Positions 1-7,376 of a stretch of 22,387 nt of DNA are shown piece after piece. Position 1 is the stretch's first letter; each line of letters starts with the position of its first letter. The notes beneath the pieces are model-generated. The model was not told the DNA's origin, did no database searches, and was given only the letters and a program-made list of their open reading frames with translations. The stretch lies in assembly GCA_013044085.1 (NCBI GenBank), contig JABEVI010000098.1, positions 1-22,387 of the forward strand. The letters run 5' to 3'. The DNA is from Steroidobacteraceae bacterium (lineage in GTDB: Bacteria > Pseudomonadota > Gammaproteobacteria > Steroidobacterales > Steroidobacteraceae). The position numbers and the translations under genes were made by a program.

Positions 1-1604
1 ATGCCGGCGCGCACTTCGCCCCAGTTGCCGAATTCGCGGCCGACATCGAGATCCGCCTCGGCCTCGCGCTCGCGAAAATCGGCGACCTCGACGTCGCGGG
101 TGTACACCCGCAGGTCGCGCTGTTCGATGCGCAGGCTCGGCGCGACGAACCAGCGCCGACGCGCCGACAGCGGCTGGTAGAACTCGGTCAACACCTTCGG
201 GTTGCTGCCGATCTGCAGATCGGTGCGCCATTCGCCGCCGAGATCGTTGACCTCGGTCACCAGGAAGCGCGCCGCCGCGTTGTACTGGCTGTTGCCCTGG
301 AAGTCATCCTGCAGTTTCAGCCCGAAGCGCACGTAGTTCGGCCCCCAGGACTTGGCCCGCGCACTCACCTCGATGCCGCTGCGCCGCGCCGCGCCGCGGC
401 CCTGCGTGACGATGCGGTAATCGACCGACTCGAACAGCCCGAGACCGTACAGCTCGGTGATGAGCGCGCCGATGCGGGCCGCGTCGAGCCGCCGGCCGAT
501 CACCGGCCGCATGGTCGCGAGGATCGTCCGCGCATACGGTCGCGACGCGGCATCGACACGCACAAAACGTATCGTCGGCGGCCTCAGCGCGGGCCGTGCG
601 CGCCTCGCAAGGTAGCGCCGGTAGGCCGCCGGACTGACGCTAAGCGCCGCGAGCCGCGCGCGCATCGCGAGCGCGGCCTGCTCGCCGAGCCGGATCGTCT
701 GCGCCGCGACGGTGAAATCGGTCGAGCCGGTCCGGCCGAGCTTCGGTTCGATCAATACATCAGCCGGCCCGAGCGTCGCCTTCTGTCGATCGGAGTCGCG
801 GCGCACGAGGATCGCGAGCATCTGGTTGGAAATGGCCAGCGCCGAATTCAGGTGCCGGCGCGAGACCAGAGGGGACTCGACATCGTCGACGATCAACACA
901 TCGGCTCCCATGGCGCGGGCGACGTCGATCGGCAGGTTCTCCGTGATGCCGCCGTCGACGAGCAGCCGGCCGTGATCCTGGACGGGCGCGAACAGCCCCG
1001 GAGCCGACATGCTCGCGCGCATCGCCTCGGCCAGATCGCCGCTGCCGAGGATCACCGGTTTGCCGGACACCAGATCGGTCGCGACCGCCCGGAAGGGCGT
1101 CGGCAGCGAGTCGAAACTCGCGACGTGCTGGTAGCGCAGCGTCAGCCTCCGCAGGGTTTCCTGCAGCTTCTGACCCTGGATCAAACCCTTCGGCAACAGA
1201 AACCGGCCGTGTTTGAGCCCGATCGGCAGGTGCACCAGGAAGTTGCGGTCGTCCTGCTTGCGGCGGAACGCCAGATCCTGGCGTGGCGGGGAGTCGTAGA
1301 AGGCTTCCTGCCAGTCGACCGAGCGCACCGCCGAGTCGATCTGTTCGGGCGTCATGCCGCTCGCGTACAAGCCGCCCACGATCGCGCCCATGCTGGTGCC
1401 GGCGATGCAGTCGACCGGCACCCGCAGCCGCTCGAGCACCCGCAAGACACCGATGTGGGCGAGCCCGCGCGCCCCACCGCCGGACAGCACCAGGCAGATC
1501 CGCGGCCGCCGGCCGGGCGCGGGCCGCGCCGCGGCTCGTCCAGCATGCGCGGCGCCGGCCAGCAACACCGCAAGGCACATCACCCTCGCCGCCAGCCTGC
1601 GCAT
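1..1604 (-). CDS. Patatin-like phospholipase with C-terminal outer-membrane barrel (partial, 3' end outside window)
   Basis: Secreted serine lipase/phospholipase of the patatin family. ATG at 1604 is preceded by a strong GGGGGGAG ribosome site. Residues 1-22 form a basic, hydrophobic signal peptide with a possible cleavage after AHA. The patatin core follows: oxyanion-hole motif SGGGARGLAHIG at about 41-52, nucleophile elbow GTSMG with Ser71, and the second dyad member as DGG at Asp217. After about residue 330 the sequence changes to POTRA-like and then beta-rich, aromatic, alternating sequence (for example VRFGLKLQDDFQGNSQYN). This is typical of the PlpD/type Vd architecture, where a patatin passenger is joined to a BamA-like barrel. 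About 534 residues are visible and the reading frame is still open at position 1. The gene begins 27 bp downstream of the lipoprotein gene on the same strand, so co-transcription is likely. The patatin call is firm; the barrel is inferred from the partial C-terminus. Confidence 0.9.
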   Translation of the reverse strand, partial: MRRLAARVMCLAVLLAGAAHAGRAAARPAPGRRPRICLVLSGGGARGLAHIGVLRVLERLRVPVDCIAGTSMGAIVGGLYASGMTPEQIDSAVRSVDWQEAFYDSPPRQDLAFRRKQDDRNFLVHLPIGLKHGRFLLPKGLIQGQKLQETLRRLTLRYQHVASFDSLPTPFRAVATDLVSGKPVILGSGDLAEAMRASMSAPGLFAPVQDHGRLLVDGGITENLPIDVARAMGADVLIVDDVESPLVSRRHLNSALAISNQMLAILVRRDSDRQKATLGPADVLIEPKLGRTGSTDFTVAAQTIRLGEQAALAMRARLAALSVSPAAYRRYLARRARPALRPPTIRFVRVDAASRPYARTILATMRPVIGRRLDAARIGALITELYGLGLFESVDYRIVTQGRGAARRSGIEVSARAKSWGPNYVRFGLKLQDDFQGNSQYNAAARFLVTEVNDLGGEWRTDLQIGSNPKVLTEFYQPLSARRRWFVAPSLRIEQRDLRVYTRDVEVADFREREAEADLDVGREFGNWGEVRAG

Positions 1605-1631
1605 CGACGGCTCCCCCCAAAAACGCGACGT

Positions 1632-3533
1632 CTAGAGCACCAGATTGACCGTGTCGGCCGTGAAGGTGTTCGTGGCCCGGTCGTAAAGCCCCCGCGCCTC
1701 GAGCGACACCGCCTGGTTCGTCGAACTCAGGTCGGTGTTGAGCGCGGTGACGAAACTCGCGAACGAGCTGAACTGACTGATGCCGCTCGTGGCGTTGCCG
1801 AGCGCGAAGTCCGGAGCGAAGGTCGAGGTCACGGCCGCGCTCGTCGGCACGATCTGCGGGGAGGCGCCGAGTGAATGCAGGTCGACCGTTTCCGGGCCGA
1901 CCATGATCACCGCGCTCGCGAGGCTCGGGTTGGTCAAATCGACGGTGAAGCCGCCGCTCGAGACGCCCGCGAACGGCGCTGTGGTGCCCGTACCGCTCCA
2001 GGTCACGCGCAGGCTCGCCGGCACCGCCGACTCGCCGTTCACCGTGGTGGCATTGAAGTCCGGCGGCGCGCCGCCGAAGCCGTTGACGAGCCCGTAGGCC
2101 CACAGCGGCGTGCCCGCCGCGGTGCCCGACAGATCGGTCGCGCCGGTGTTGATGCGATAGTTCGCCGCGCTCGTATCCTGCGCCGTGGTGACCCCGCTGC
2201 CGGCGAAATTGAACACGCTCGCCGGCCAGCCGGCGAGATCCTGCAGCGTCACGCTCGCGCTGCCGGCTGCGCCGCTCAGCAGCTGCCCGAAGGCCTGCGT
2301 CGACAGCAGTCGCACGTCCCCGGCGGTCGGGCTGCTCGCGTCGAGCGTCACGACGTTCGCGCTCGAGAGGGTGTAGGTGCCGATCGCGTCGATTTTCTGA
2401 CCGACCGAGATCGAGTTGTAGTTCAGTCCGGTCAGGGTCGAATCATCGGCGGTGACGGTGGTGCCGGGACCGACCAGCACCTGGGCGTCCGTGTACAAGG
2501 GCTCGGCGTAGCCGGTGGGGAAGCTCTGGGTCGAGCCCCAGAGCGTGCCGCCGCGTACCGTGAGGGTGTTGCCGCTGCGCGCGATGACGGTGCCGGTCAG
2601 ATTCTGGGTATAGAAACTCTCGAGACTCGAGCCGGCGATCACGTAGACGGTGTTGAACTTGCCGGCGCTGCCGGTCGGCGTGGCGGTCGGCTCGAAGCTC
2701 GTGTAGGCGGCGGTGAGCGTGGTGCCCGCCGAGGTCTGCGAGAGTTGCGTGAGCCCCGGCAAACCGGTGTAGTTCTGGCCGTTGATGGTATAGAGCGTGT
2801 TTGCACCGCCGAACAGCGTCAGCGAGCCGATGTTGCTCGCCTCGTCGTAGAACGGCCGCTCGTAGATCGTGTAGGTGCCGAGATTGACGCTCGAGTTGAT
2901 CAGCGGACCGCGCACGCGGATCAGCTTCGTATCGGCCGGCGCGATCGCCGCCGTCATGAACGGGTTGACGGTGACGGTCGCCGGCGAGGTCGCGGTGTTG
3001 ATCGAGTTCGATGCCGGCAGGTCGAGGTCGAGCGCGAGCAGCGCGGCGTTGCTGGTCGCGTAGCTCGGCGTGATCACGAGCGGGTTGTTCGGGTCGAGCG
3101 TGACGGTGAAACTCACCGTCTTCACCGCCGCGCCGCCCGTGCCGACGACGTTCGCCTTTTGCGGCACGCCGCCCTGCACCACCGCGATCGAGGCGTTGGT
3201 GTAGTCCAGGGTGACCGTCGCCGACACGTAGGTGTCGTCCGGCACGGTCGCGCTGCCCCACAGTTCGGCGACATTGCCGAGCCGCGCAAAATCGACCGGT
3301 TCGACCGTGCCGAGCGCGCTGTAGGTGTTGCCCTTGTTGTCCTTGAGCGTGATCGAGTCGAGGTTCACGAAGTAGTTCGCGAACGCGCCGGGCTCGGCCG
3401 TGACCGTCACCCAGACGACGCCGTAGCCGCTCTGGTAGTTGTTGTTGCTGCTGCAACCGGCCGCCGCGATCCCGGCCAAGGCGAGCGCGAGGCCCTTGAG
3501 AACGCGGATTAGTTCACGAAACGATGGGTGCAC
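1632..3533 (-). CDS. Large putative lipoprotein, DUF4382/DUF5666-like
   Basis: Function unknown. I chose the GTG at 3533, with GGAA about 7 nt upstream. It gives 633 residues starting with a charged stretch, a hydrophobic segment (KGLALALAGIAAAGC) and a lipobox-like AAG-C at Cys27, so a lipid-anchored envelope protein is likely. A TTG slightly upstream is an alternative. Longer starts would run into aguA and lack a signal peptide. The mature part is Thr/Ser/Asn/Gly-rich and beta-predicted, with few charges. Residues about 38-190 resemble DUF4382-type surface domains. Later segments such as VIARSGNTLTVRGGTLWG and SISVGQKIDAIGTYTL resemble DUF5666-type small barrels, and the C-terminus ends YDRATNTFTADTVNLVL. 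These domain names come from recognition by eye, not a search. The gene lies 25 bp after aguA and 27 bp before the patatin gene, which suggests one transcript but no obvious shared pathway. Confidence 0.8.
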   Translation of the reverse strand: MHPSFRELIRVLKGLALALAGIAAAGCSSNNNYQSGYGVVWVTVTAEPGAFANYFVNLDSITLKDNKGNTYSALGTVEPVDFARLGNVAELWGSATVPDDTYVSATVTLDYTNASIAVVQGGVPQKANVVGTGGAAVKTVSFTVTLDPNNPLVITPSYATSNAALLALDLDLPASNSINTATSPATVTVNPFMTAAIAPADTKLIRVRGPLINSSVNLGTYTIYERPFYDEASNIGSLTLFGGANTLYTINGQNYTGLPGLTQLSQTSAGTTLTAAYTSFEPTATPTGSAGKFNTVYVIAGSSLESFYTQNLTGTVIARSGNTLTVRGGTLWGSTQSFPTGYAEPLYTDAQVLVGPGTTVTADDSTLTGLNYNSISVGQKIDAIGTYTLSSANVVTLDASSPTAGDVRLLSTQAFGQLLSGAAGSASVTLQDLAGWPASVFNFAGSGVTTAQDTSAANYRINTGATDLSGTAAGTPLWAYGLVNGFGGAPPDFNATTVNGESAVPASLRVTWSGTGTTAPFAGVSSGGFTVDLTNPSLASAVIMVGPETVDLHSLGASPQIVPTSAAVTSTFAPDFALGNATSGISQFSSFASFVTALNTDLSSTNQAVSLEARGLYDRATNTFTADTVNLVL

Positions 3534-3558
3534 GAGAATTTCCAATGACCTGGATCGA

Positions 3559-4716
3559 TTAGGATAATGGCTTTCGAGTGTGCGCGCGCGACAAAGTTGC
3601 ACCCGGCGCGCGCGGCGCGCCCGGCGCGCCACGGGGAATTTGCTGGGTGATGCAATGAATGTTGCCGCCGCCCAGCAGGATCTCGCGCGCATCCACGCCG
3701 ACGACGCGCCGCGTCGGGAACAGGCGCGCGAGCGTGCGCAGCGCCGCAGCATCGTGGCGGCTGTCGAGACGAGGTGCGGCGACGACGCGGTTGCCGATGT
3801 AGAAATTCACGTACGAGGCGGCGAGCCGGTCGCCGGCCCGCCGGGGCTGGCTGCCCGGCCGGACATCGACCTCGGCGGCCTCGGCGGCGCTCATGTGCAT
3901 AGGATCGGGCTGATGCAGTTTGTGCACCGTGAGCGCCCGTCCGCGCGCGTCGCGCGCGGACCGCAGCCGTTGCAGCGCGTCCAGCGAAATCTCGTGCTGC
4001 GGATCGCGCACATCGTCCGTCCAGGTCAAGGCGACGTGGCCGGGGCTGGTGAAACAGGCGAGGTTGTCGACGTGCCCGTCCGTCTCGTCCAAATGCACGC
4101 CGCGTCCGAGCCAGATCACGGTCTCGACGCCCAGATAGCCGCGCAGCAAGCGCTCGATCTCGGCGCGCCCGAGCCCTGGATTGCGGTTCGGGTTCAGCAG
4201 GCACTGCTCGGTCGTAAGACAGGTGCCCTGCCCGTCGACGTGGATGGAACCGCCTTCCAGCACGAAGGGCGCGCGGTAGCGGTCGAGACCTTCGATATGC
4301 AGGATTTTCTGGGCGACCTCATCATCCAGGTCCCAGGGGAAATAGGTGCCGCCGACGAGTCCGCCCCAGGCGTTGAACATCCAGTCGACGCCGCGGCGCC
4401 GACCCCTGGCGTCGATCAGCACGGTGGGACCGGTATCGCGCACCCAGGCGTCGTTTGCCGAGATCTCGACGAGGCGCACCCCGTCGGGCAGCCTCGCGCT
4501 CGCGTTCTGGAATTGCGCCGCCGATACGCCGACCGTCACCGCTTCGCTCTCGAGAATCGCCGCGGCGAGCGCCGCGAAGGCCGCCTGAGCCGGTTTTGCG
4601 CCCGCGCGCCAGGTATCCGGGCGCTCCGGCCACAACATCCAGCAACCCGCGTGCCGTTCGAATTCGGCCGGCATCCGGAACCCGTCGCGCGCCGGCAGCG
4701 ATTTGCGTGTCAGCAA
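3559..4716 (-). CDS. aguA: Agmatine deiminase
   Basis: Hydrolyses agmatine to N-carbamoylputrescine and ammonia, the first step of the arginine-decarboxylase route to putrescine; cytosolic. The 385-residue protein has the family hallmarks: N-terminal DGFRMPAEFERHAGCWMLWP, the WVRDTGP motif, EGGSIHVDGQGTCL, HLDETDGHVDN and the C-terminal GGGNIHCITQQ with catalytic Cys355. Length matches AguA (about 365-385). The start is a TTG at 4716 with a well-placed GGAG five bases upstream. The next ATG (4674) would begin at MPAEF and drop the leading residues family members normally have, so TTG is preferred. It is divergent from icd (62 bp between start codons) and followed by the lipoprotein gene after 25 bp. 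Its pathway partner aguB is about 11 kb away in the polyamine block rather than next door. Confidence 0.95.
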   Translation of the reverse strand: MLTRKSLPARDGFRMPAEFERHAGCWMLWPERPDTWRAGAKPAQAAFAALAAAILESEAVTVGVSAAQFQNASARLPDGVRLVEISANDAWVRDTGPTVLIDARGRRRGVDWMFNAWGGLVGGTYFPWDLDDEVAQKILHIEGLDRYRAPFVLEGGSIHVDGQGTCLTTEQCLLNPNRNPGLGRAEIERLLRGYLGVETVIWLGRGVHLDETDGHVDNLACFTSPGHVALTWTDDVRDPQHEISLDALQRLRSARDARGRALTVHKLHQPDPMHMSAAEAAEVDVRPGSQPRRAGDRLAASYVNFYIGNRVVAAPRLDSRHDAAALRTLARLFPTRRVVGVDAREILLGGGNIHCITQQIPRGAPGAPRAPGATLSRAHTRKPLS

Positions 4717-4778
4717 TGTGTGTCTCCGGGGCCGCGTGCTAGCATGGGCAACCCCGCGTTTGTTAAGGAGCGAGACGA

Positions 4779-6086
4779 ATGCCAGAGGCGAAGCCCGTCA
4801 ATTTAAAGCCACCCGCCGGCGGCGAGAAAATCACGATCTCGAACGGCAAGCTCAGGGTGCCGAATAACCCGATTATACCGTTCATCGAAGGCGACGGCAC
4901 GGGCCGTGACATCTGGCGAGCGAGCGTGCGGGTGATGGATGCGGCGGTCGCCAAGGCCTACGGAGGCGCACGGCGCATTCATTGGATGGAAGTCTACGCC
5001 GGCGAGAAGGCGAACACGCTCTACCACTCCTGGCTGCCCGACGAGACCGTCAGCGCCTGCCGCGAATACCTGGTCTCGATCAAGGGGCCGCTGACCACGC
5101 CGATCGGCGGCGGCATCCGTTCGCTCAACGTCGCGCTGCGCCAATTGCTCGACCTGTACGTGTGCCTGCGGCCGGTCCGCTGGTTCAAAGGCGTGCCCTC
5201 GCCGGTGCGCTCACCGGAAAAGGTGGACATGGTGATCTTCCGCGAGAACACCGAGGACATCTACGCGGGCATCGAATTCGAGGCCGACACCGCCGAATGC
5301 CGCAAGTTCCTCGACCTGTTCAAGGAGCGCTTCCCGAAGCAATACGGCAAAATCCGTTTTCCCGAGAGCTCCGGGATCGGCATCAAACCGGCCTCGCGCG
5401 AGGGCACCGAGCGCCTGTTCCGCTCCGCCATCGAGTACGCGCTCGCCAATCGGCGCAAGAGCGTGACGATCGTGCACAAGGGCAACATCATGAAGTTCAC
5501 GGAAGGGGCGTTCCGGAACTGGTCCTATCAACTCGCCGAACGCGAGTTCGGCGGGCGTGTCTTCACCTGGGACCAATGGGAGCGCCTGAAGGCCGAGAGC
5601 GGCGAGAAGACCGCGAACGCCGCGATGGAGGAGGCGAAGAAGGCCGGCAAGGTGATCATCAAGGATGCGATCGCGGACATCACCCTGCAACAGGTGCTGA
5701 CGCGGCCCGAGGAGTTCGACGTGATCGCCACCATGAACCTGAACGGCGACTACCTCTCGGATGCGCTCGCCGCGCAGGTCGGCGGTATCGGCATCGCGCC
5801 GGGCGGGAACATCAACTACCTGAGCGGACACGCGGTGTTCGAGGCGACCCACGGCACGGCGCCGAAATACGCCGACCTCGACAAGGTCAATCCCGGTTCG
5901 CTGATCCTGTCGGGCGAGATGATGCTGCGCTACCTCGGCTGGGTCGAGGCGGCCGATGCGATCATCGGCGCGATGGATCGTTCGATCGGCCAGAAGACCG
6001 TCACCTACGACTTCGCGCGCCTGATGAGCGGCGCGACCGAGGTCAAGTGCAGCGAATTCGGCGACAGTCTCATTCGCAACCTGTAG
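4779..6086 (+). CDS. icd: NADP-dependent isocitrate dehydrogenase
   Basis: Oxidatively decarboxylates isocitrate to 2-oxoglutarate in the TCA cycle, making NADPH. The 435-residue protein is close to the E. coli Icd type. IEGDGTGRDIW lies near residue 36 and GGGIRSLNVALRQ at 110-122, with Ser115 corresponding to the phosphorylatable serine of E. coli Icd. The metal-binding NLNGDYLSDALAAQ follows. The cofactor loop HGTAPKYAD has Lys363-Tyr364, and TYDFAR has Tyr410 and Arg414; this set marks NADP rather than NAD use. The ATG at 4779 has AAGGAG eight bases upstream. A TAGCAT at 4740-4745 could be a -10 element, but no good -35 is visible. The gene is convergent with the PLP-enzyme gene downstream. 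No AceK kinase gene is in the window, so regulation by phosphorylation is only possible, not shown. Confidence 0.97.
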   Translation: MPEAKPVNLKPPAGGEKITISNGKLRVPNNPIIPFIEGDGTGRDIWRASVRVMDAAVAKAYGGARRIHWMEVYAGEKANTLYHSWLPDETVSACREYLVSIKGPLTTPIGGGIRSLNVALRQLLDLYVCLRPVRWFKGVPSPVRSPEKVDMVIFRENTEDIYAGIEFEADTAECRKFLDLFKERFPKQYGKIRFPESSGIGIKPASREGTERLFRSAIEYALANRRKSVTIVHKGNIMKFTEGAFRNWSYQLAEREFGGRVFTWDQWERLKAESGEKTANAAMEEAKKAGKVIIKDAIADITLQQVLTRPEEFDVIATMNLNGDYLSDALAAQVGGIGIAPGGNINYLSGHAVFEATHGTAPKYADLDKVNPGSLILSGEMMLRYLGWVEAADAIIGAMDRSIGQKTVTYDFARLMSGATEVKCSEFGDSLIRNL

Positions 6087-6114
6087 CCGCGCGGCCGGCT
6101 GCGGCCCTGCGGAC

Positions 6115-6139
6115 GGCGATTCGCTAAACGGCGAACGCC
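6115..6139. terminator. Bulged hairpin between convergent icd and PLP-enzyme genes
   Basis: GGCG-A-TTCGC, a six-base loop and GCGAA-CGCC give a nine-pair stem with one bulged A. It overlaps the TAG stop codon of the minus-strand gene. There is no T-run on either strand, so any role as an intrinsic terminator is weakly supported. The 37 bp between the two stop codons also hold a smaller GGCCG/CGGCC hairpin. Confidence 0.3.
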
Positions 6140-7299
6140 GCCCGCAGGGCCTGTTCGAGGTCGGCGATCAGATCGGTGACATCCTCGATGCCGATCGACA
6201 GGCGCACGGTTCCTGGATTGATCAGAGTCGCCGCGCGCAACGCGCCCGTGACCTCGTAGCCGCCGAGCAGCCGCGGCGGCATGACGAGTGACTCGGTCGA
6301 ACCGATGCTGGCGGAAATCGAGAAGTACTGCAGCGCATCGGCGAAGCGGTCGCCCTCGGCGATGCCGCCGAGCAGATCGAAAGACACGACCGCGCCGAAG
6401 TCGCTCATCTGGCGGCGCGCGAGCTCGTGGCCCGGATGGCTCTCGAGCCCCGGGTAATGCACCCGCCGCACCTGCGGATGCGCGGCGAGGAAGCCGGCGA
6501 TTCGCAGCGCATTCGCGCACTGGCGCTCCTGGCGCAGGAAATAGGTGCGCATGCCGCGCTGGATGAGGAACGCGGCGTGCGGATCGAGCGTCGGCCCGAG
6601 TGTCGTGACGTCCTTGCGCATCGCCGCGATCAGACGTTTCTCGGCGATGATCGCACCGCCCATCACATCGCCATGCCCCGAGGCGTATTTGGTCAGGCTG
6701 TGCACATACACGTCGAGCGGATAGCCGCCGTGGTTATGAAAGCCGGCGAAGGTGTTGTCGAGCACCGTGAGCGCTCCCGAGCGTCGCGCGCTCGCGGTGA
6801 TGCGTTCGATGTCGGCGATTTTCGTGACCGGATTGGTGGGGCTCTCGAACACCACGAGCCGCGTCGGCCGCTCCTCGAGCACGCGCGCGATGCCCGCCGG
6901 ATCATCGATCGACAACATCGTGTGTTCGACGCCGTAGCGGGCCAGCAGGTTTTGCACGAGGTAGCGCGTCGGCCCGTAGGACTCGGCGAACAGCAGCACG
7001 TGATCCCCGGCCTTGCACAGCGCCAGCAGCGTTGCGGCAACGGCGGCAACCCCGGAACCGGTCAACAGGCAATCCTCGCGGCCCTGCAGTTCGGCGAGCA
7101 GCAGCTCGAGCTGGCGCAAGGTCGGATTCGCGGTGCGGCTGTAGAAGAAGCCCTCGCGCACGCCGCGCAGGTGCCGCTCGGTCTGCACCGAGTCGTCGAA
7201 CGTGAACTTGACCGATTGGTAGATCGGCGCGATCAGCGGCCGGTTGTCGGGCGCCAGGTCGACCGCGGGAGGATGATTGACTCGGGTGCTCTTTTCCAC
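6124..7299 (-). CDS. Cys/Met metabolism PLP-dependent enzyme (cystathionine gamma-synthase/lyase family)
   Basis: PLP-dependent transsulfuration-type enzyme (COG0626-like) handling a sulfur amino acid or O-acylhomoserine. Seen: FFYSRTANPTLRQLE, GSGVAAVAATLLAL, FESPTNPVTK, LDNTFAGF and the PLP-lysine motif HSLTKYASGHGD with Lys204. The C-terminus has the usual SIGSTESLVMPP and RLSIGIED motifs. I took the GTG at 7299, giving 391 residues, the usual length of MetB/CGL enzymes (about 380-400). An upstream ATG at 7389 would add 30 low-complexity residues and overlap the divergent gene. No clear ribosome site precedes the GTG. The segment before the PLP lysine (FAGFHNHGGYPLDVYVHSLTKYASGHGD, positions about 6663-6746) differs from the usual DNTFATPYLQ...HSATKYLGGHSD form. 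Substrate cannot be assigned: gamma-synthase, gamma-lyase, beta-lyase or O-acylhomoserine sulfhydrylase are all possible. Confidence 0.88.
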   Translation of the reverse strand: MEKSTRVNHPPAVDLAPDNRPLIAPIYQSVKFTFDDSVQTERHLRGVREGFFYSRTANPTLRQLELLLAELQGREDCLLTGSGVAAVAATLLALCKAGDHVLLFAESYGPTRYLVQNLLARYGVEHTMLSIDDPAGIARVLEERPTRLVVFESPTNPVTKIADIERITASARRSGALTVLDNTFAGFHNHGGYPLDVYVHSLTKYASGHGDVMGGAIIAEKRLIAAMRKDVTTLGPTLDPHAAFLIQRGMRTYFLRQERQCANALRIAGFLAAHPQVRRVHYPGLESHPGHELARRQMSDFGAVVSFDLLGGIAEGDRFADALQYFSISASIGSTESLVMPPRLLGGYEVTGALRAATLINPGTVRLSIGIEDVTDLIADLEQALRAAFAV

Positions 7300-7361
7300 G
7301 CGGCCACGATAGTCGACCCGGCAGGCGTTGGAAAGCCCGGCATGGCGCGCATCGCAGGCGG

Positions 7362-7367
7362 TAGAAT
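7362..7367 (+). promoter_or_regulatory. Possible -10 element close to the start of the FAD/Fe-S fusion gene
   Basis: TAGAAT (5 of 6 to TATAAT) ends ten bases before the ATG at 7377. Transcription would then start about 0-4 nt before the start codon, meaning an almost leaderless message, which fits the absence of a good ribosome site. No convincing -35 is present at 16-18 bp spacing. Confidence 0.3.
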
Positions 7368-7376
7368 CGGCGACCG

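Noticed and set aside
760..2103. A 447-codon minus-strand frame overlapping the patatin and lipoprotein genes
   Set aside because: It is the shifted shadow of both genes, without the SGGGARG and GTSMG motifs found in the true frame.
1875..3512. A 545-codon plus-strand frame opposite the lipoprotein gene
   Set aside because: Low-complexity Arg/Ala/Val product and no ribosome site or family; the minus frame has a lipoprotein signal and sensible composition.
4761..4770. GTTAAGGAG before icd, similar to one arm of the putative operator
   Set aside because: It is explained by the icd ribosome site, and the second arm of the palindrome is missing.
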